Positions 12,216-25,102 of a DNA stretch of 64,000 nt are shown one piece after another. Positions within the stretch are counted from its first letter, which is position 1. Each line of letters starts with the position of its first letter. Source of the DNA: Psettodes erumei (lineage: Eukaryota; Chordata; Actinopteri; Pleuronectiformes; Psettodidae); NCBI GenBank assembly GCA_016785225.1, contig JAFBJZ010000510.1, positions 930,001-994,000 of the forward strand, read 5' to 3'. The notes below the pieces were generated by a model. That model was not told where the DNA came from, searched no databases, and saw nothing but the letters and a program-made list of their open reading frames with translations. Made by a program: the position numbers and the translations under genes.

Positions 12216-14763
12216 CTAGTCACGTGTGCGCCTCCATCGTTAAAATTCCACATTTTTTCTTCTACTCTTTATCGAAAATAGATCATAGATAGAAGCGTCA
12301 GCGCTGACCCCAGTGGTGCACAGCAGACACGACATACAGACAGAAGAAGCAGTCAATGTACAGGAGCTGCGATGAGACGTTCATAAAAACTGCTGCTTTG
12401 CTGGAGGTGCTGGTGTTTGCAGATAGAACACTTCTATACAGTACGACTATGAAAAAATGCATGGGTGTTTTCAAGCATGTCTCTTGGCAGTGGCGTGCGT
12501 TGCCCTTTTAAGAGGCTAATCCTTCAGCGCTGCTGCTGTAAGTACTGTAGAGACATGTAGGTTAACCAGTGTAGCACTAAGCTCCCTGCGCTCACCCCAA
12601 AATCCTTACAGAACACGAAGGGAACGTTAACTTGTGCGCATATTAAACTACAATATTTTTTTTTTAAAACGTATTCAGAGAGAAAGCTCCAAAAGTTAGA
12701 GCTCAAGTTAGAGTCATCGGAGCTGTTGACTTTAGAGTGACAGCCGAAAGTGAACCGCGGCGGTTCTGAAGTTAAGACAAAGACCGAACAGTGATGGAGG
12801 AGATAAGACAGCTGCTGGGAATAAGAAATGAATTAAAGTAAAAAAAAAAAAAAGAGGAGACAGCCTGGGATGAGATGAAGCAGAATCAAAAATTACAGGG
12901 GCAGGGGTTTGACAGGGGTTCTGGGCTCATGATAAGCCCCGTGCCAGTGCCGTGATGGATGGGTGGGTGGGTGGGGGCCTGGATGGGACGGATGCTGCTC
13001 GGGCCAAATGGGGGTCAGCCGCAGTGCAGCGAGGCTGGGATGACGAGCCAGCTGGTATACTGCGAGCAGTAAGACAGTGGCGCTGAGCCAAACTCTAATT
13101 ATACGCACCATCTCTGTGGAATTAAGATTAGCAGGGTTTAGAGGTGTTTTGGGAAATCACACTAGCTCACACACACACACACAGAAAATGTGAATGACAC
13201 CAGCGCAAACACTGCACTGAATGAAATGCTGCGGGACGCAAACTCCGGCCCGTTCACGAAACGCCAAACTCAAGCGTGAGCCGCACAAACGAGCGAGTGG
13301 ATCGTTCGTGTTCCTTCCCTCCTGTTTGCATTAGCAGGCTGTTACAGTTACGCCTGGTTATTTCCTCTCGAAACCAGGGTTAATATTTGCCGTGCGGTGG
13401 AAAAAAAAAAAAAGCTCATCTCCTCACGCTGCTGCAGAGGTAAACCGGCTGCCGCTGCGGTTTCCCCAGCCTCCTCCATTGCATTTTGATGAATCCGCAT
13501 CCCGTCGGGTCCGAGGGGACCCCCGTCAGCTCGGCTATGCGGAGGTCTTTCCCTTCAAGCGGGATGCGCGTTTTTCCCCTCAGATTCTCAGCTTCTCCTC
13601 CGAAAGTGACCTTCAGCTCTGCCCCCCCCATCATCATCAAAACTCCCCTCTCCTTACCTCTCACTTCAGGATTGATCACCTCAGAAGTAGGTCTTTTGTT
13701 CTGTGCGGTGGTGCAGCGAACGCTGACCTCAGGAGAGAGGGGAGGAGATGGAAGGCGGCTCTCGCGGAATCTTAAAGCCTTGCTCCAGTTAATCTACAGC
13801 GGCCTCACAGCGCTCCAAAGAAGAGTGCAGTTGATGTTGCGGCTTGAGTGCCCCCCTTCCCCCCCGTCTGATCGCCTTAGCAAATTTGTTGGAGCCACGA
13901 AAACATCAGTATCCTCTTTGCCGGCAGCGTTATCATGTCCCACGCTGTTGGCGGGCGGGGGGAGTGAAAACTCACCGATGAAAACTATTACAACATTAAA
14001 GTCATTTTTTAAAAAGTATACTTTCAAACACAGTTGTGCGTCGTGCCGTTCGGAAGCTGCGGGAGACACTTTTTTTCATTAAAACTTGTTTCAGTGAGGA
14101 GCCTATTGTTTATGCGTGGGTCCGAATTTCATTAGCGCTGGTTTCAAGGGACAGTTTCGCCGTTCGATCATCCGAATGCTGCTGCACAGAATTTCATAAG
14201 TTTTGCTTTCAAGGGATAGTTTAAGCATTTTATATGGCTAACTGCTGTCCCGGAGAACTGCAGAGAATTAGCGAAGCATTGGTTTTAATGGACATCTCTT
14301 CAGAGTTATGAGCGGGCGAAATGGAGAATTTAATAAAATGATGTACTAAATGAGCGAAAAAAATGGAATAAAACCTGATCATGGCATAATCCATTTCCTC
14401 ATGATATACCATTACATTATAGGGGCTGTGAGTGTCATAACGATCACTATATGTCTGGGCATGTTAGCGCAGTTTCCGGTGATGAACTGCACGAGCAGGT
14501 TTTACTACTACAGCTCGGACTCGTTTAAAGAAAGGAGTCAGCGGCCCACCAGCAGACACTGGGCCAGAACGTGGTGGGGAGTCTCTCGAGCAAGAAGTCT
14601 GAAGTCTGCCGCCGGGAGGTGGGGGGGTCGGGACGGGCAGCGCGCGGGATGACAGAACAGAATAGGTAAGTGTGAGGGATGGTGGCACGAGGGCGGGCGC
14701 GGGCTGAGCAGAAAGCGCACAGTCTTGGGTCACCATGAGTAATTCATCTCCCACCTCCAGCAC

Positions 14764-14765
<2 letters not shown>

Positions 14766-14803
<38 letters not shown>

Positions 14804-14876
14804 AGAGAAGGAGCTGGGAGGAGGGGAGAACCCGTGTCGTCCCCCCCCCCCCACCCCCCCACACACACACACACTC
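14766..14876. repeat. GA microsatellite followed by C-rich and CA runs
   Basis: (GA)n runs from 14766 to 14800. A C-rich stretch at 14840-14859 and a short (CA)n to 14873 follow. Confidence 0.95.
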
Positions 14877-17800
14877 TCTTTATAGCACTCTGTGGAGGGT
14901 GAGATAAGGTGAGGGCTCTCCCTCTCCCATCTCCTCTGGTGCAGACGCAGCCAGCAGCGTGGACGGCTGGGGGTGGAGGTGGGTGGTGGGGGTGGGGGTG
15001 GGTGTCCCGGCATGTCCGACAGCTGGGATGAACAACAAATGAGTCTGGAAAGAGTCTGTCAAACGCCGCGGCTCAAATGGGCTTTCACATTTTAAAAAAG
15101 TATGAGGCGGCGGCCCGGCTTCTTTGCCTTGAATAAACTGAGACTGGCAGTCAAGGAAAAGACGACTCCTTACAGCAGCCGATCGTCAGGCTGTTTGATT
15201 AATTTCATAACTTAATATTCCATGCCGGGGCACCACGTTCTCCCCGGAGAGCTGCGCGGCAGGGTGGAGCATCTCTGCACCGGGCAAAGAGACATTTTTA
15301 ATCCATAAAGGAAGAGTTTCAAAGAAGCTGATGGAGTGCTGGGGCTGTCTCCAGCAGTAAGGAGGACACCTCCTCGTATTTCTGCAGCATCATCTCAGCC
15401 GAGCGTGCCGCTGCGCTCAGCCGTGACGGCGGCCGTGGCCTCACTCGCTCCGCCGTCAAGGACACAATCACTCTTTACGCGGGCACGGCCGAATGCGTTG
15501 GGTGCGCCATGGCAACAGCGATCCACCCTCTATCTTCAAAGAATCAGTCCCATTTTTTTTTTTGCGATTTCAAGATCACCGTGTTTCCTGAATCTATAGG
15601 GAGAGCTTCCAGTTGAACATTTTAGTCATGTAACTCTCGCAGTTTTATCAAGTGACCTCAAATGAGCATAATGGTTTCATAAGCCTTACTTTACTGTTCC
15701 ACACTTGACTACGCATGAGTGGAAAATCTTCAGACTAACTGCCACTGAGAGAGAGAGAGAGTTGAAGTGGGTGAAGCAGTGTTTGCAGCGCTGTAATTAT
15801 GGATTACTGCCCCAGCCTCTGCACTCGGAGAATGCATTTAAATAGCACGATTATTGGAAAAAAAGAAAACCTTCTCGACATCGTTTTTTTCCCCACTTGT
15901 CTGTCGTTTGTCACCTCTCGGTTTAACGAGCAAAGGATAAAGATTGCAAAAATGGATTTTTATCTGTGCCAAAACGCCGAGTGCAACCCGCGGCCCGGAA
16001 TTTCCGCCTTTTGAATTTTTAGCACCAACAGAAAAGTGAACAAAGAGAAGCCTTAAAAGCAACGCTATGACCCGAGCAGGTCAGGTGACGGGGCGAAGCA
16101 GATAGGTCTGTCTGAGGGATGTCACGGACAGACGATTTTTTGTAAAAGTCTGCTGGTCTCCATTTGAAATGTCTGGTCTTTTTTTTTTCTTGTTCACTTT
16201 TACGCAGCTCTGTTTTTTTTGCACTCTGTGTCTGCTCTGATAATAAAAACTGAGCTGATTATTAAAAATGACTGGATGTCCTCGGGCTGTGTTAGTCCAA
16301 AGAAAATGAGGCTAAAGATAATGTTTAGCTGGATCAAACTGAGCTGCTCTTGGTGTTATTCCGGAGCCTAATCAAGTTTCCGGCAAACAACAGGAAAACG
16401 TTTAGTCGGGAGCGTTCATACATTATTTCGCAGGGGTTTGCCGCACTGCGAGACCTCTTGTCGCATCAGAAAAATGGGAATACAGTTTGTGCGCATCAAT
16501 CAGCTCACTTTTTGCTGAGGAGGCCACAAGCCTCGCTCCTCACCACATGCTGCAGCGTGCGGAGAAACCTGTCGGCCACACTCCACAAACCGACGAACAA
16601 TCTCACACATCAGCGCAGTTCGGCGACGGCGAGGGCGTGACCGCCAACAGGTCTCGCGTCCGATAACCCTGAGTGCGGCACAGTTACGGGAGCAGGGAGG
16701 TCAGGAAGTCCGAACAATCTCCTGCTCAATGCGTCTGCAACCAGAGCAGAACTCTTTAATACTTCAGCCGCATGCACAGGGTTACTCAAGTCAACACATA
16801 ACCAGCACAGACTCATTTCAGTTTCATATCCGACTCATCTTCACTGTGCGGCACACACATAATCAGAAAGGCGGGCCGACCCATTTTTTCTACTTCTGGG
16901 CCGTGGCCCAGGTCTTTTTGGAAGAACAACTTCATTTGTACCTGCAGGAGAGTCTCTGACCACTACGGCCTAATGTGAGCCACAGCTACTGCTGCAACAC
17001 TAATTATTCTTTATTGCGTGTGATATTTTATACCTATGTGATCAGCCAGCCGGTCTAACACACCGTGTTAAATACAAATGGTTCCAGCTCTGACCGCGCG
17101 GCCATTAAACTGAACTAAAGGAGTGACGTGGAGCTTTAAATAGCCACGCTGTCCGTACTGGTGAACCACAGCTGCTTCTCAGCCATTCTTTGGCTGTCTT
17201 TGGTTCTTTTAATCAACAGGGAGATACTACAGCTGTCTGAAATTCCCCACCCCTCATGCTTTTACTTACACTGTCCTTCAGCACTGAGAGAACGTAAACA
17301 TATGGCGCATGATGTTGAAGTCCTGTGTATTAAACCGCGATCAGGGGCGCATGATATTCACTCTCTTTGGATTATGTTGCCTGCCAGCCAGGAGTAAAGA
17401 GGCTCAGAGCCGCAGTGCATTTTCACGACTCCGAAATGATAACGTATTGCGGAGCATCATGGAGAAGCGCTTCGTAAGGGGGTAACAGCTGCAAAGTAAA
17501 GGTGGAGAGATTGTTTTTTCCTTTCTTCCCCGCTCATGTGTGAACTGCGCTCGCATCCAGCCATCTGCTTCTGGGACTGCGTGCGTGCGCGGGGCGGGCG
17601 GCGAGAAGATCCTCCTCATCATTACGGATATTTCTGGAAACTAATCTGATGTGGAAGCACTACGTGCTCCTTGATATCTTCATTGTATTTCAGGTCTCTG
17701 CTTATTCAGAGGATACCGCTGCCAATCTCTCCCACTCCGCCGCGCTTCCGCGCTGAACCATCTGCTGCAGCCCTCGCCGCAGTTTGAGGCTGCGCCGGTG

Positions 17801-18669
17801 AGGTAAGGGCAGAGTTGGTGACTGCGTGAGCGAAGTCGCTGATCGACACTGAATGCCTTTTTTTTTGAGAATGCGGGCATTATGAAAATAACAGAGGCGT
17901 GCCTGGACGACTGATTACGGGAGATGCCGTTTTACGAATGCGCCTCTCGTCGACAACCTCTGTCCCGGAGCCTCTGGAGCTCACAGCAGCCATTGTGCTC
18001 TGAATGTCTGGCTGCAGTTGCAAGCGCCGGTTCCAAGCTGGTAAAACACCCAGATTTGCTGAGCTCTGAAGCGATCAGTTCTCTCACAAAAATTATTTCC
18101 TGCTACTTGCTCTTCTGTTAGAGTAAAGATTTGCCTAAGATGAATTCAGGGAGCAGGATTTTTACTTTTAGCCGTTCCAAGAGGACATCCATCCCGCCAG
18201 CAACGACATATCAGCTGTAGTTATTGTTATGTAGTGACCACTTGATTAAACTTAAGGTCAGAAAGTTTGACTTTTTAATGCGCTCTCTATGAGTCAGTGT
18301 CTGTACTCCAGCAAAGACAATATGTCGGAGAAAGCAGCATCACTCACAGGTAAGATTAACGAGGCCGGCCGTGACTGCTTTCCACTTAAACAATCAAGAT
18401 AATCAAGTGTTTCATATCTATTGTTTTAGCTGATCAAGTGAAAGGCGAAACGCATCTGTTCCAATGTTTTTTTTCTAAACCAGGAAGAAGAGGTTTTGGA
18501 TAAATAAAAGGACTGAGTTTGATCTTCAGGGTATCTAAGTACTATCAGAAGGTTTCACCTCTCACGTGCTTCGGCAGCGTGCAGGTGTTTGCGTTCCTCG
18601 CTGCTCTCCTGACACTTGTGTGTGTGGTCTTTGGTCTGGACGAGCCTCCTCCTCATGTTCCTGCACAGG

Positions 18670-19765
18670 GACGCTGCCGTCTCTTGAGTTTTTCAGATAC
18701 TCTCACGGAGTAAGGAAGGACGACATTGTTCTCTTGTCTTTGGGGAAGCACACATTGTAAGGTGCTTCTCTGATGTGGTTTGCCCCCCCACCCATCCTCC
18801 CCCGCCCTCCCCCAGCTTGTGCACCAGTGGGTGATGAGAATCAAAGAGTGAATATTGATCCAGGCGTGGGGGGTTTTCTGTATACTTCGATGCTGAGGCT
18901 ACTGTCATCTTCAATGCACATCACACAGTTGAAGAAGGCCGGACTGTTTCCTCTGACATCCTCCATCTGGAGTGAACTTGATGTTGCTGTCTGCTGCACT
19001 GATGCGCCCTGTGAAGGCTTCCACTTCCCGGCTTTTCGATTTCGACCCACGCAGAAAAAAGGCACCGTGCAGTAATACCGAGATAGATACCAGCGGTAGA
19101 CGTCACCGTGGCCATAGAACCAAGCGCCACCTTCAACCCCTACGACACAAGTAAGGCAGGCACTGGCGTCGCTGCAAAGAGGCCGCAACATCATCATGTC
19201 AGCCGCCAAAGGAAGAAGCACAGCGGCGCTAAAGATAGCTGATCAAGGCCACGGCCTTCTGTGAGACACTGAGGTGAGCTCCAACCAGCAGCTCCAAGAG
19301 GAATGCAATCAACAACCTGCATCAACTGGAAAAGGACAAAGCCATGACTGACTGTTGACTCACCAAGATACAAAAGGAAGGAGCCCCACTCAGATCAGTG
19401 GCATCAACTCAGTTAACCGCAACGCCGCCACACATGGAGTTAGCGTACCAGCTCCTCTTTGCCGGCAACACCCAGCACCATGTCAAAAACTCCTGTGTTG
19501 CTGCAAAGGTGAGAAAAAAAACAAAATCCGCTGTCCGCTCTCAATTCACCCTTCACGTGCGTTCCCACCCTGGATGCAGTAAAGACTGAGCGAGCGACAG
19601 GACAGCACTCCAGACCACACGTGCTGGACCTCTGCATGGCTGCCACCTATTTCCTGTATAATGAGGGGTTCTGCGGACAGAAGCACAGCTGTGTTGTGGG
19701 CTCGCATGAGTCTCTAGTCATGGCCAATCCCAGTATGGAAGCCGCAGAGAGCACAACTCCGTAAC
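18670..19765 (-). mobile_element. degenerate Penelope-like element (PLE) with inverted 5' half
   Basis: Two halves of one PLE reverse transcriptase lie back to back. On the plus strand (about 19120-19765) successive frames read SLQRGRNIIM...AAKGRST, KIQKEGAPLR, GNTQHHVKNS, FTCVPTLDAV, ATYFLYNEGF and MANPSMEA. These are in the order of the PLE RT blocks up to the AMGSP..ANL.ME motif, which here is decayed (VVGSHESLVMANPSME). On the minus strand (about 19110 down to 18670) the later blocks follow: a damaged RYVDD region, EAFTGRISAADSNIKFT, IEVYRKP, DQYSLFDSHHPLVHKLG and NNVVLPY..VSEKLKR. Both halves have frameshifts and stops, so the element is dead. The YRKPTHTDQY.LFDSHHP block is diagnostic of PLEs. 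No GIY-YIG endonuclease remnant was seen. Confidence 0.8.
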
Positions 19766-21726
19766 AAACTCTGTATTGCTTTAATCAAAGCTCGGCCTAC
19801 AAACAATGTGAGGGCAAGAAAAACTAATCTTGTTAATATGGTTTTCTTTTGTGCATGATTTTACAAGTGTGACAAAATACAGATAACTAGGGATGGATCT
19901 ATGGATTTGTATCTGTTGGTAAGTAGTACACTGATATAATTAGCAAACTTGCATAAATATGTAGGGCATAATTAGCCCAAATATAACTGGCATTGGCTAC
20001 AAAATGCTCTTTTATATTCACCAGAAATCAAGCTTAACTTCTGTAAATGCGCGTGCACCGTTCTCCTGCTTTCTTGTGCATCTACAATCAAGATGACAAC
20101 ACTGCATTTGATGCTATTTTTTTCCCCCTTTCGTTTTCCAGGTGAACTCCCGGGTCAATGCACTCGTACCGAGCCAGTGAAGTCTTCTGCGGGGCGGAGC
20201 GAGTTTTAAAGCAGCCTGTCTTGTTACGGGCTCACATCTTTCCTCAGATGCGCTTCCGTTCTCCAGAAACTTTTAAGTCTGGACCGCACGCTTTCCCTCT
20301 CAGGATTATCAAAGGGAGATGTGAAAACGGTGGCCGTTCGTTCCTGGCAGGGGAATCCATTTGTGCGCGTGGGCACGCTCAGAGAGAGGATGTTTAAGGT
20401 GGCACATCACTTCATTAACGTCACGCAACCTGAGCTATGTAGCGTTTGATTAGAAAAGAAACAAGGAAAAGTTTAGTTTACACATCACAGGCCATTGAGC
20501 AGCTCCCCACTCATTTTATGACATAATAGCAGGTATTTCTAACAGGGGCCTGAACCTTGGCTGACATTCATATTTATAGCCGAGGGATGGTGCCGGTGCT
20601 GAAAGGGTGGGGGGCGAGGGCGGGCGGCTTAATGGGGTAATAAATATGTGAGGGTATCTGGAGACGTTTATGCTGCTTCCTCTGCCTTCCTCCTCCCGGA
20701 GGCCCCCGCCGCCGGCGTAGTGTGAAGAATCTACAACACAGTTAATCATGCGGGACGCAGCGCCGACGATCAGGGATATTATCACATTTCTGCATTTCTA
20801 TCAGCACCTCAGGGCGCAGTCCATGTCGAATATATGTCAAGTTATGTGTGATGTATCTGTGTAGGGGCGACGGTAGGTGCCGGGTGACACACGCGCTGTC
20901 ATCGTGAGGATATTTTTGTAGCGGTACAGTGAGGAAGGAGGAATACCACGGGGGATATAACGGTATGAGATGCAATCATGGGGGGAAGAAAAACTGACAA
21001 CGAACATCAAAGACTTACTGTATTGTGCACCACAATGTCACCCAAAGATTTTTACCATATGAATCACGACGTATGACTCAACTCTTACGTGGCCAGGTGC
21101 TAAAATTTCTGGCTTTCAAAACTCACATCCCGGCCCCAAAGTTCTTTCGGTTGCTGCACCGGAGCGAGACGAGACGTTCTGTCCTGAGGCAAAGAGAGGG
21201 AATCTTAAAGCAGCGCCATTATTACAGTATTTTGCATCATGATATATTACTCCTTCACAACATGTTTCTTCTGGATGGCTGTCCTAATTAGCTAGCTTGC
21301 TCATCCCTGTCAAAAAAAAAAAAAAAGTGCTTTTATCGTTCGTGCGTTACAGGCCTCCATGATCCGTGCCTGAAAGCTGTCGGCACGGCTGTAATTGTTG
21401 GCTGCCGATAAGAGAAAGCACCCCCCCCCCCCCGCCCCCGCCCCTGCCCTTTTATGACCGAGTCTCTCTACAAAGATCAACCATATAAAGGTAAACACAT
21501 AAATCTTTTGAAAAGAATATATAAAAGTCGGGGTTCTCTCCTGCTCGGAGCAGAACCTGCGGCGGCGACAGCGGGACGCTCGGGTTGCAGCGGGGCCGGT
21601 TCGGACTAAAAGGCCGGTGCCTTCCGCGGCGGTCGGGTCCGTCTATTGCCATCTGGCAGCTCCGGCTCCTTCAAAGGAACTGTCAGGTCTCAAAGGAAAG
21701 CTTTGATTAGGACTCAGACGGCACAG

Positions 21727-21840
21727 AAACACACACACACACACACATCCAAGCACATGCACGCAAACAGATTCACATTGCACCCGATCGCTCTCAAACA
21801 CTCGCAAACAAGCCCACCCCCCACACACACACACACACAA
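21727..21840. repeat. CA microsatellites
   Basis: There are two (CA)n runs at about 21729-21747 and 21823-21840, separated by A- and C-rich sequence. Confidence 0.9.
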
Positions 21841-22955
21841 CAGGTGTGTGCTGGGTTTTTCCAGAAACCTCCACCAGACTCACAGCAGGTGTCGTCCTGC
21901 TCACACAGTCATGAACGGGCTCAGGGCTTGAAATCAACACCAACAACCTGCCAAATGCAAATAAAAATGACTTGTGATGGTATCAAACAGGATTTTCTCA
22001 GCCGTCTCTCTCATGACCTCTAACCCCTCCAAACCCCTAAAATAAAACCAATGGACAAGGTTTGATCGGCGTTCTGGGGAATTCGGTCATAAAAAGTTTT
22101 TCGGATTTATTACGCTGATGAAATGCGACACTGCTTGAAGGGAGACGTGCGATGGCATTAGCAGCTCGTGCGTGACGTAAATGGCCAGTTGTTCAAAGTA
22201 GGTAAAATAATATTTTCCTATCTGCTCAACACAGGAAAAGTAATTCCAGTAAATATGTTCCAGAGTTTGTAGTGGTATGACGTTCTCAGGATCCACACAG
22301 GGACTCCTGATCTGTTTTACTGCGTTTGTAAAAAGTTCTCACAGCAACATTAAGGCTGTTATGCTGCCTGCAGTAAGAAGCACCAGGCTGAGGGTCGAAG
22401 CCTTCCAGTGACCCTGCGAGAGCCGCGCAAAATGCGACGGCCGCCGCCTCCCGCCGCGCCTCCACCCTAAGCCAGGCGAAGGCGGGCGTAATGAGATGGA
22501 ATGTGTGCGGCTGATGCAAACGCAGAGTAACGCGGAGGACCGGAGCCCCGGAGGGGCAGCGCTGAAGAGAACGCAGCGGCCCCGGCGTCAAGGACGCAGG
22601 CGGCCGCAAGGAGAGAGCTGACCTCAAGGAGGAGCGTGTCACGCAGTGGTTGTGCGGCAACTGTGTTCATTCCTGCAGGAGTGGGACAAGGTAATTATGC
22701 TTTAAACATGAGATTTTTACTCCACCCCCACCTCCACCCACCACCAGACTATTACTTGACTTGCACCAGTGCCTGGCTGGTGCTGTGTTTCCTCCGCAAT
22801 CACATCACTCTCAGTTGGAGGAACCGTGTGTGAGGTGATGAGCGTCTGAAAAAAAAAACGAGGGGAGAAAAATATCCTGCCGTAGCCAACAGGCTCTGAC
22901 AAAATGATACGTCCCAACAAAATCCTTTATGCATACAGAGAACGGACTTGTTTTC

Positions 22956-22958
<3 letters not shown>

Positions 22959-22989
<31 letters not shown>
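22959..22989. repeat. TG microsatellite
   Basis: A clean (TG)n run of about 31 bp. Confidence 0.95.
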
Positions 22990-22990
<1 letters not shown>

Positions 22991-23985
22991 GTCCGCTGCC
23001 TTGTGAAAGAACTCACAGCCCTAATTCACCTCGACATCCACGATAGGAGGTGCTCGCTATATAACTGAAATACTATCTGCTCTCTCTCGGCCCCCCCCCA
23101 AAAAAAGTCTGGAATCAATGCACGTCTTTGAAGATTTAATAGATAGATCTACATCTGTAATATTTTATTGATCGGTGGTTAACTGAATCGTTGTCTCCGC
23201 ATTGGAAGAGAAACGCACATGAAGTGTTTGTCGATAGCGCTCCAGATTTGGGGAATAACTTGTTCTTTTGCCAGCGGAATGAAAAATTTCAAATTTCCAC
23301 CCAAGTTGGCAAAATGAGGTCAGATGAAATAGTAAAAGAACCACATACAATTATCGCGGTGAAGGACAAAGACACCCGCGCCCAGCGTCATTAATTGGAC
23401 TCCCCTCAGACACGGCTGTCTGCTGATGTGTCTTTCCGTGACGGGATTTTAGCGCCGCCGCCCCCGAGACAGAAATGAAATATAAATCCTTACAGGAAGG
23501 GCGCGTCATTAAGGTTGCCCCCCCGCTGTTTGAACCGGCCATCATCGCTGGGCGCCGTATTTCACTCTGACTCGTGCCGGGACGCCACTACAGCCACGCG
23601 CTTTGTGTGAAAACTATTTTTACCTCAGTCTTTTTCAGGCGATCAAATGTGACAGTGCGGGATTTGAAGGGATTTTTCGGCCCGTGAAAGCCCGCTGCGG
23701 CGCCGACGTCGCTGCCACGTTTCTGATTGTGAGCGGCAGCAATGACTATGTTGATTAACTGCCTTGCCTTATGCTTAAGGGCCCTCTACCAAAAGTGGCC
23801 GGCTTACTGAGTGGAGTCGGGGGAACCATCCTGACTGACTGCGATGCAACAGCTGCGTGCTGTACAGATTTCCGCCTGTTATTCTGGCACTGGAAAACGA
23901 TAATCTCTGATGGAGGCGACCGCTGCGTAACGTTGGCTGACGTCCCCCCCCGCGGTGCGCTGGCCGTTTGACTGGTGTAATTTAC

Positions 23986-24262
23986 ACTACTCACAAAAAG
24001 TTAGGGATATTTGGCCTTCGGTCAAATTTATGTAAAACCTATAATGTTCACGCTACAGTGATACTGTATCATCATGTGCATTCAAAAGTTTAGAGGAGGT
24101 CACAGTGAGTTCACCTGTAAAGGTTATAGTGCATTTTAGGTTCATCCTGAAATTTCATCCAAAAACATGAACCCCAGAAGCTCCGCACAGAGACGCGCAC
24201 TTTCCCATTCAAATGGCTGACTACAGTACATAATGTAAAAATGTAAAAATCTGAATATTTCC
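23986..24262. mobile_element. MITE-like non-autonomous DNA transposon remnant
   Basis: The left edge (ACTCACAAAAAGTTAGGGAT at about 23989) is a terminal sequence I recognise from short non-autonomous DNA transposons in fish. The right edge near 24255 carries a partial inverted copy, AATATTTCCCTAA, against the left TTAGGGATATTT. There is no coding capacity. The interior runs through a Ca. 250-bp segment ending in short ATGTAAAA repeats. The right terminus is eroded, so the end coordinate is approximate. Confidence 0.55.
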
Positions 24263-24359
24263 CTAATTGATTCAGGAGGAGACCAAACTGATTCCAGGAC
24301 AGGTATTTTAAGCAAACCCCTCCAGCTGTTTACTATTCGCCCCTCCTCTTCACAAAGGT

Positions 24360-24625
24360 CCCGCGCTCGTTCCGTTTAAAAAGGTTAGCCCGTCGAGAGC
24401 CCGGCCGGCCAGCGGCGGCGGCGTGACGGAGAGGCGGAGGGGGGAGGTGTTGAGAGGCGTCCGCAGGCGGAGGTCACGGCCAACGGCCACTTCAGCCGGC
24501 GCGGCGGGCGCGAAAAGCGCAGACCGCACGTTTATACGGAGCATGACATCGGCTCCCGCGTCACGCTGGCGTACACACACGGACACGCACACGCCCGCGC
24601 TGCCACGCGCTGCCACGCGCACACA
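24360..24625. promoter_or_regulatory. intronic CpG-rich island (candidate regulatory region)
   Basis: About 265 bases have very dense CG dinucleotides (for example GGCCGGCCAGCGGCGGCGGC and CGGCGCGGCGGGCGCG), unlike the neighbouring AT-rich intron. A short tandem repeat GCTGCCACGC occurs twice near 24599. No gene, splice site or known promoter motif was identified with it. It could be an enhancer, an unannotated alternative start, or simply a GC-rich patch. Confidence 0.35.
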
Positions 24626-25064
24626 ACCTTTCAGCCACTCATTGAAAAGTTGGTCCGAGCTCTTCCGGGAGCTACAGCGGGACACGGTGGAAATGCCTTT
24701 TGCCTGTTTTTTCTCAGGAAGCAGCTATTTAATATGCAAACACTGCACTCAGTGACTTTTCACAGTTTCCACATCACTTTAGCGCGTTCATCAGCTGCAG
24801 TCGGACGCGGGCTAAGTTTGTCAGGGCGGGCCGTCAGGTTAACGTAGATTCTGCCTCAGTCAGTCAAACATGGAAGCCGCAGGGAGCGCGTCCTATTTTC
24901 CTGGACAAAAACAAAATGCCGTCACGGTCGCTTGGACAAAGACTTTCAGAAAAAAAAAAGTCATAAACTGCGCAAATCTATTGTGGCTGCTGTCATCTTT
25001 GGAGGCATAAACCAATCCCACGGGAGCTTTGTCGGGATGCCTGCTCTATCTGTCAGCACTCTGA

Positions 25065-25096
<32 letters not shown>

Positions 25097-25102
25097 TGTG
25101 TA
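25065..25102. repeat. TG microsatellite
   Basis: A (TG)n run of about 36 bp with one A interruption, followed by a G-rich stretch. Confidence 0.93.

Noticed and set aside
13486..14082. 198-codon plus-strand frame
   Set aside because: No family match. Composition follows local GC content, with overlapping frames open on both strands.
19355..19589. Small plus-strand frames suggesting a host gene
   Set aside because: They are frameshifted pieces of the Penelope-like reverse transcriptase (KEGAPLR, GNTQHHVKNS, FTCVP motifs), not a host gene.
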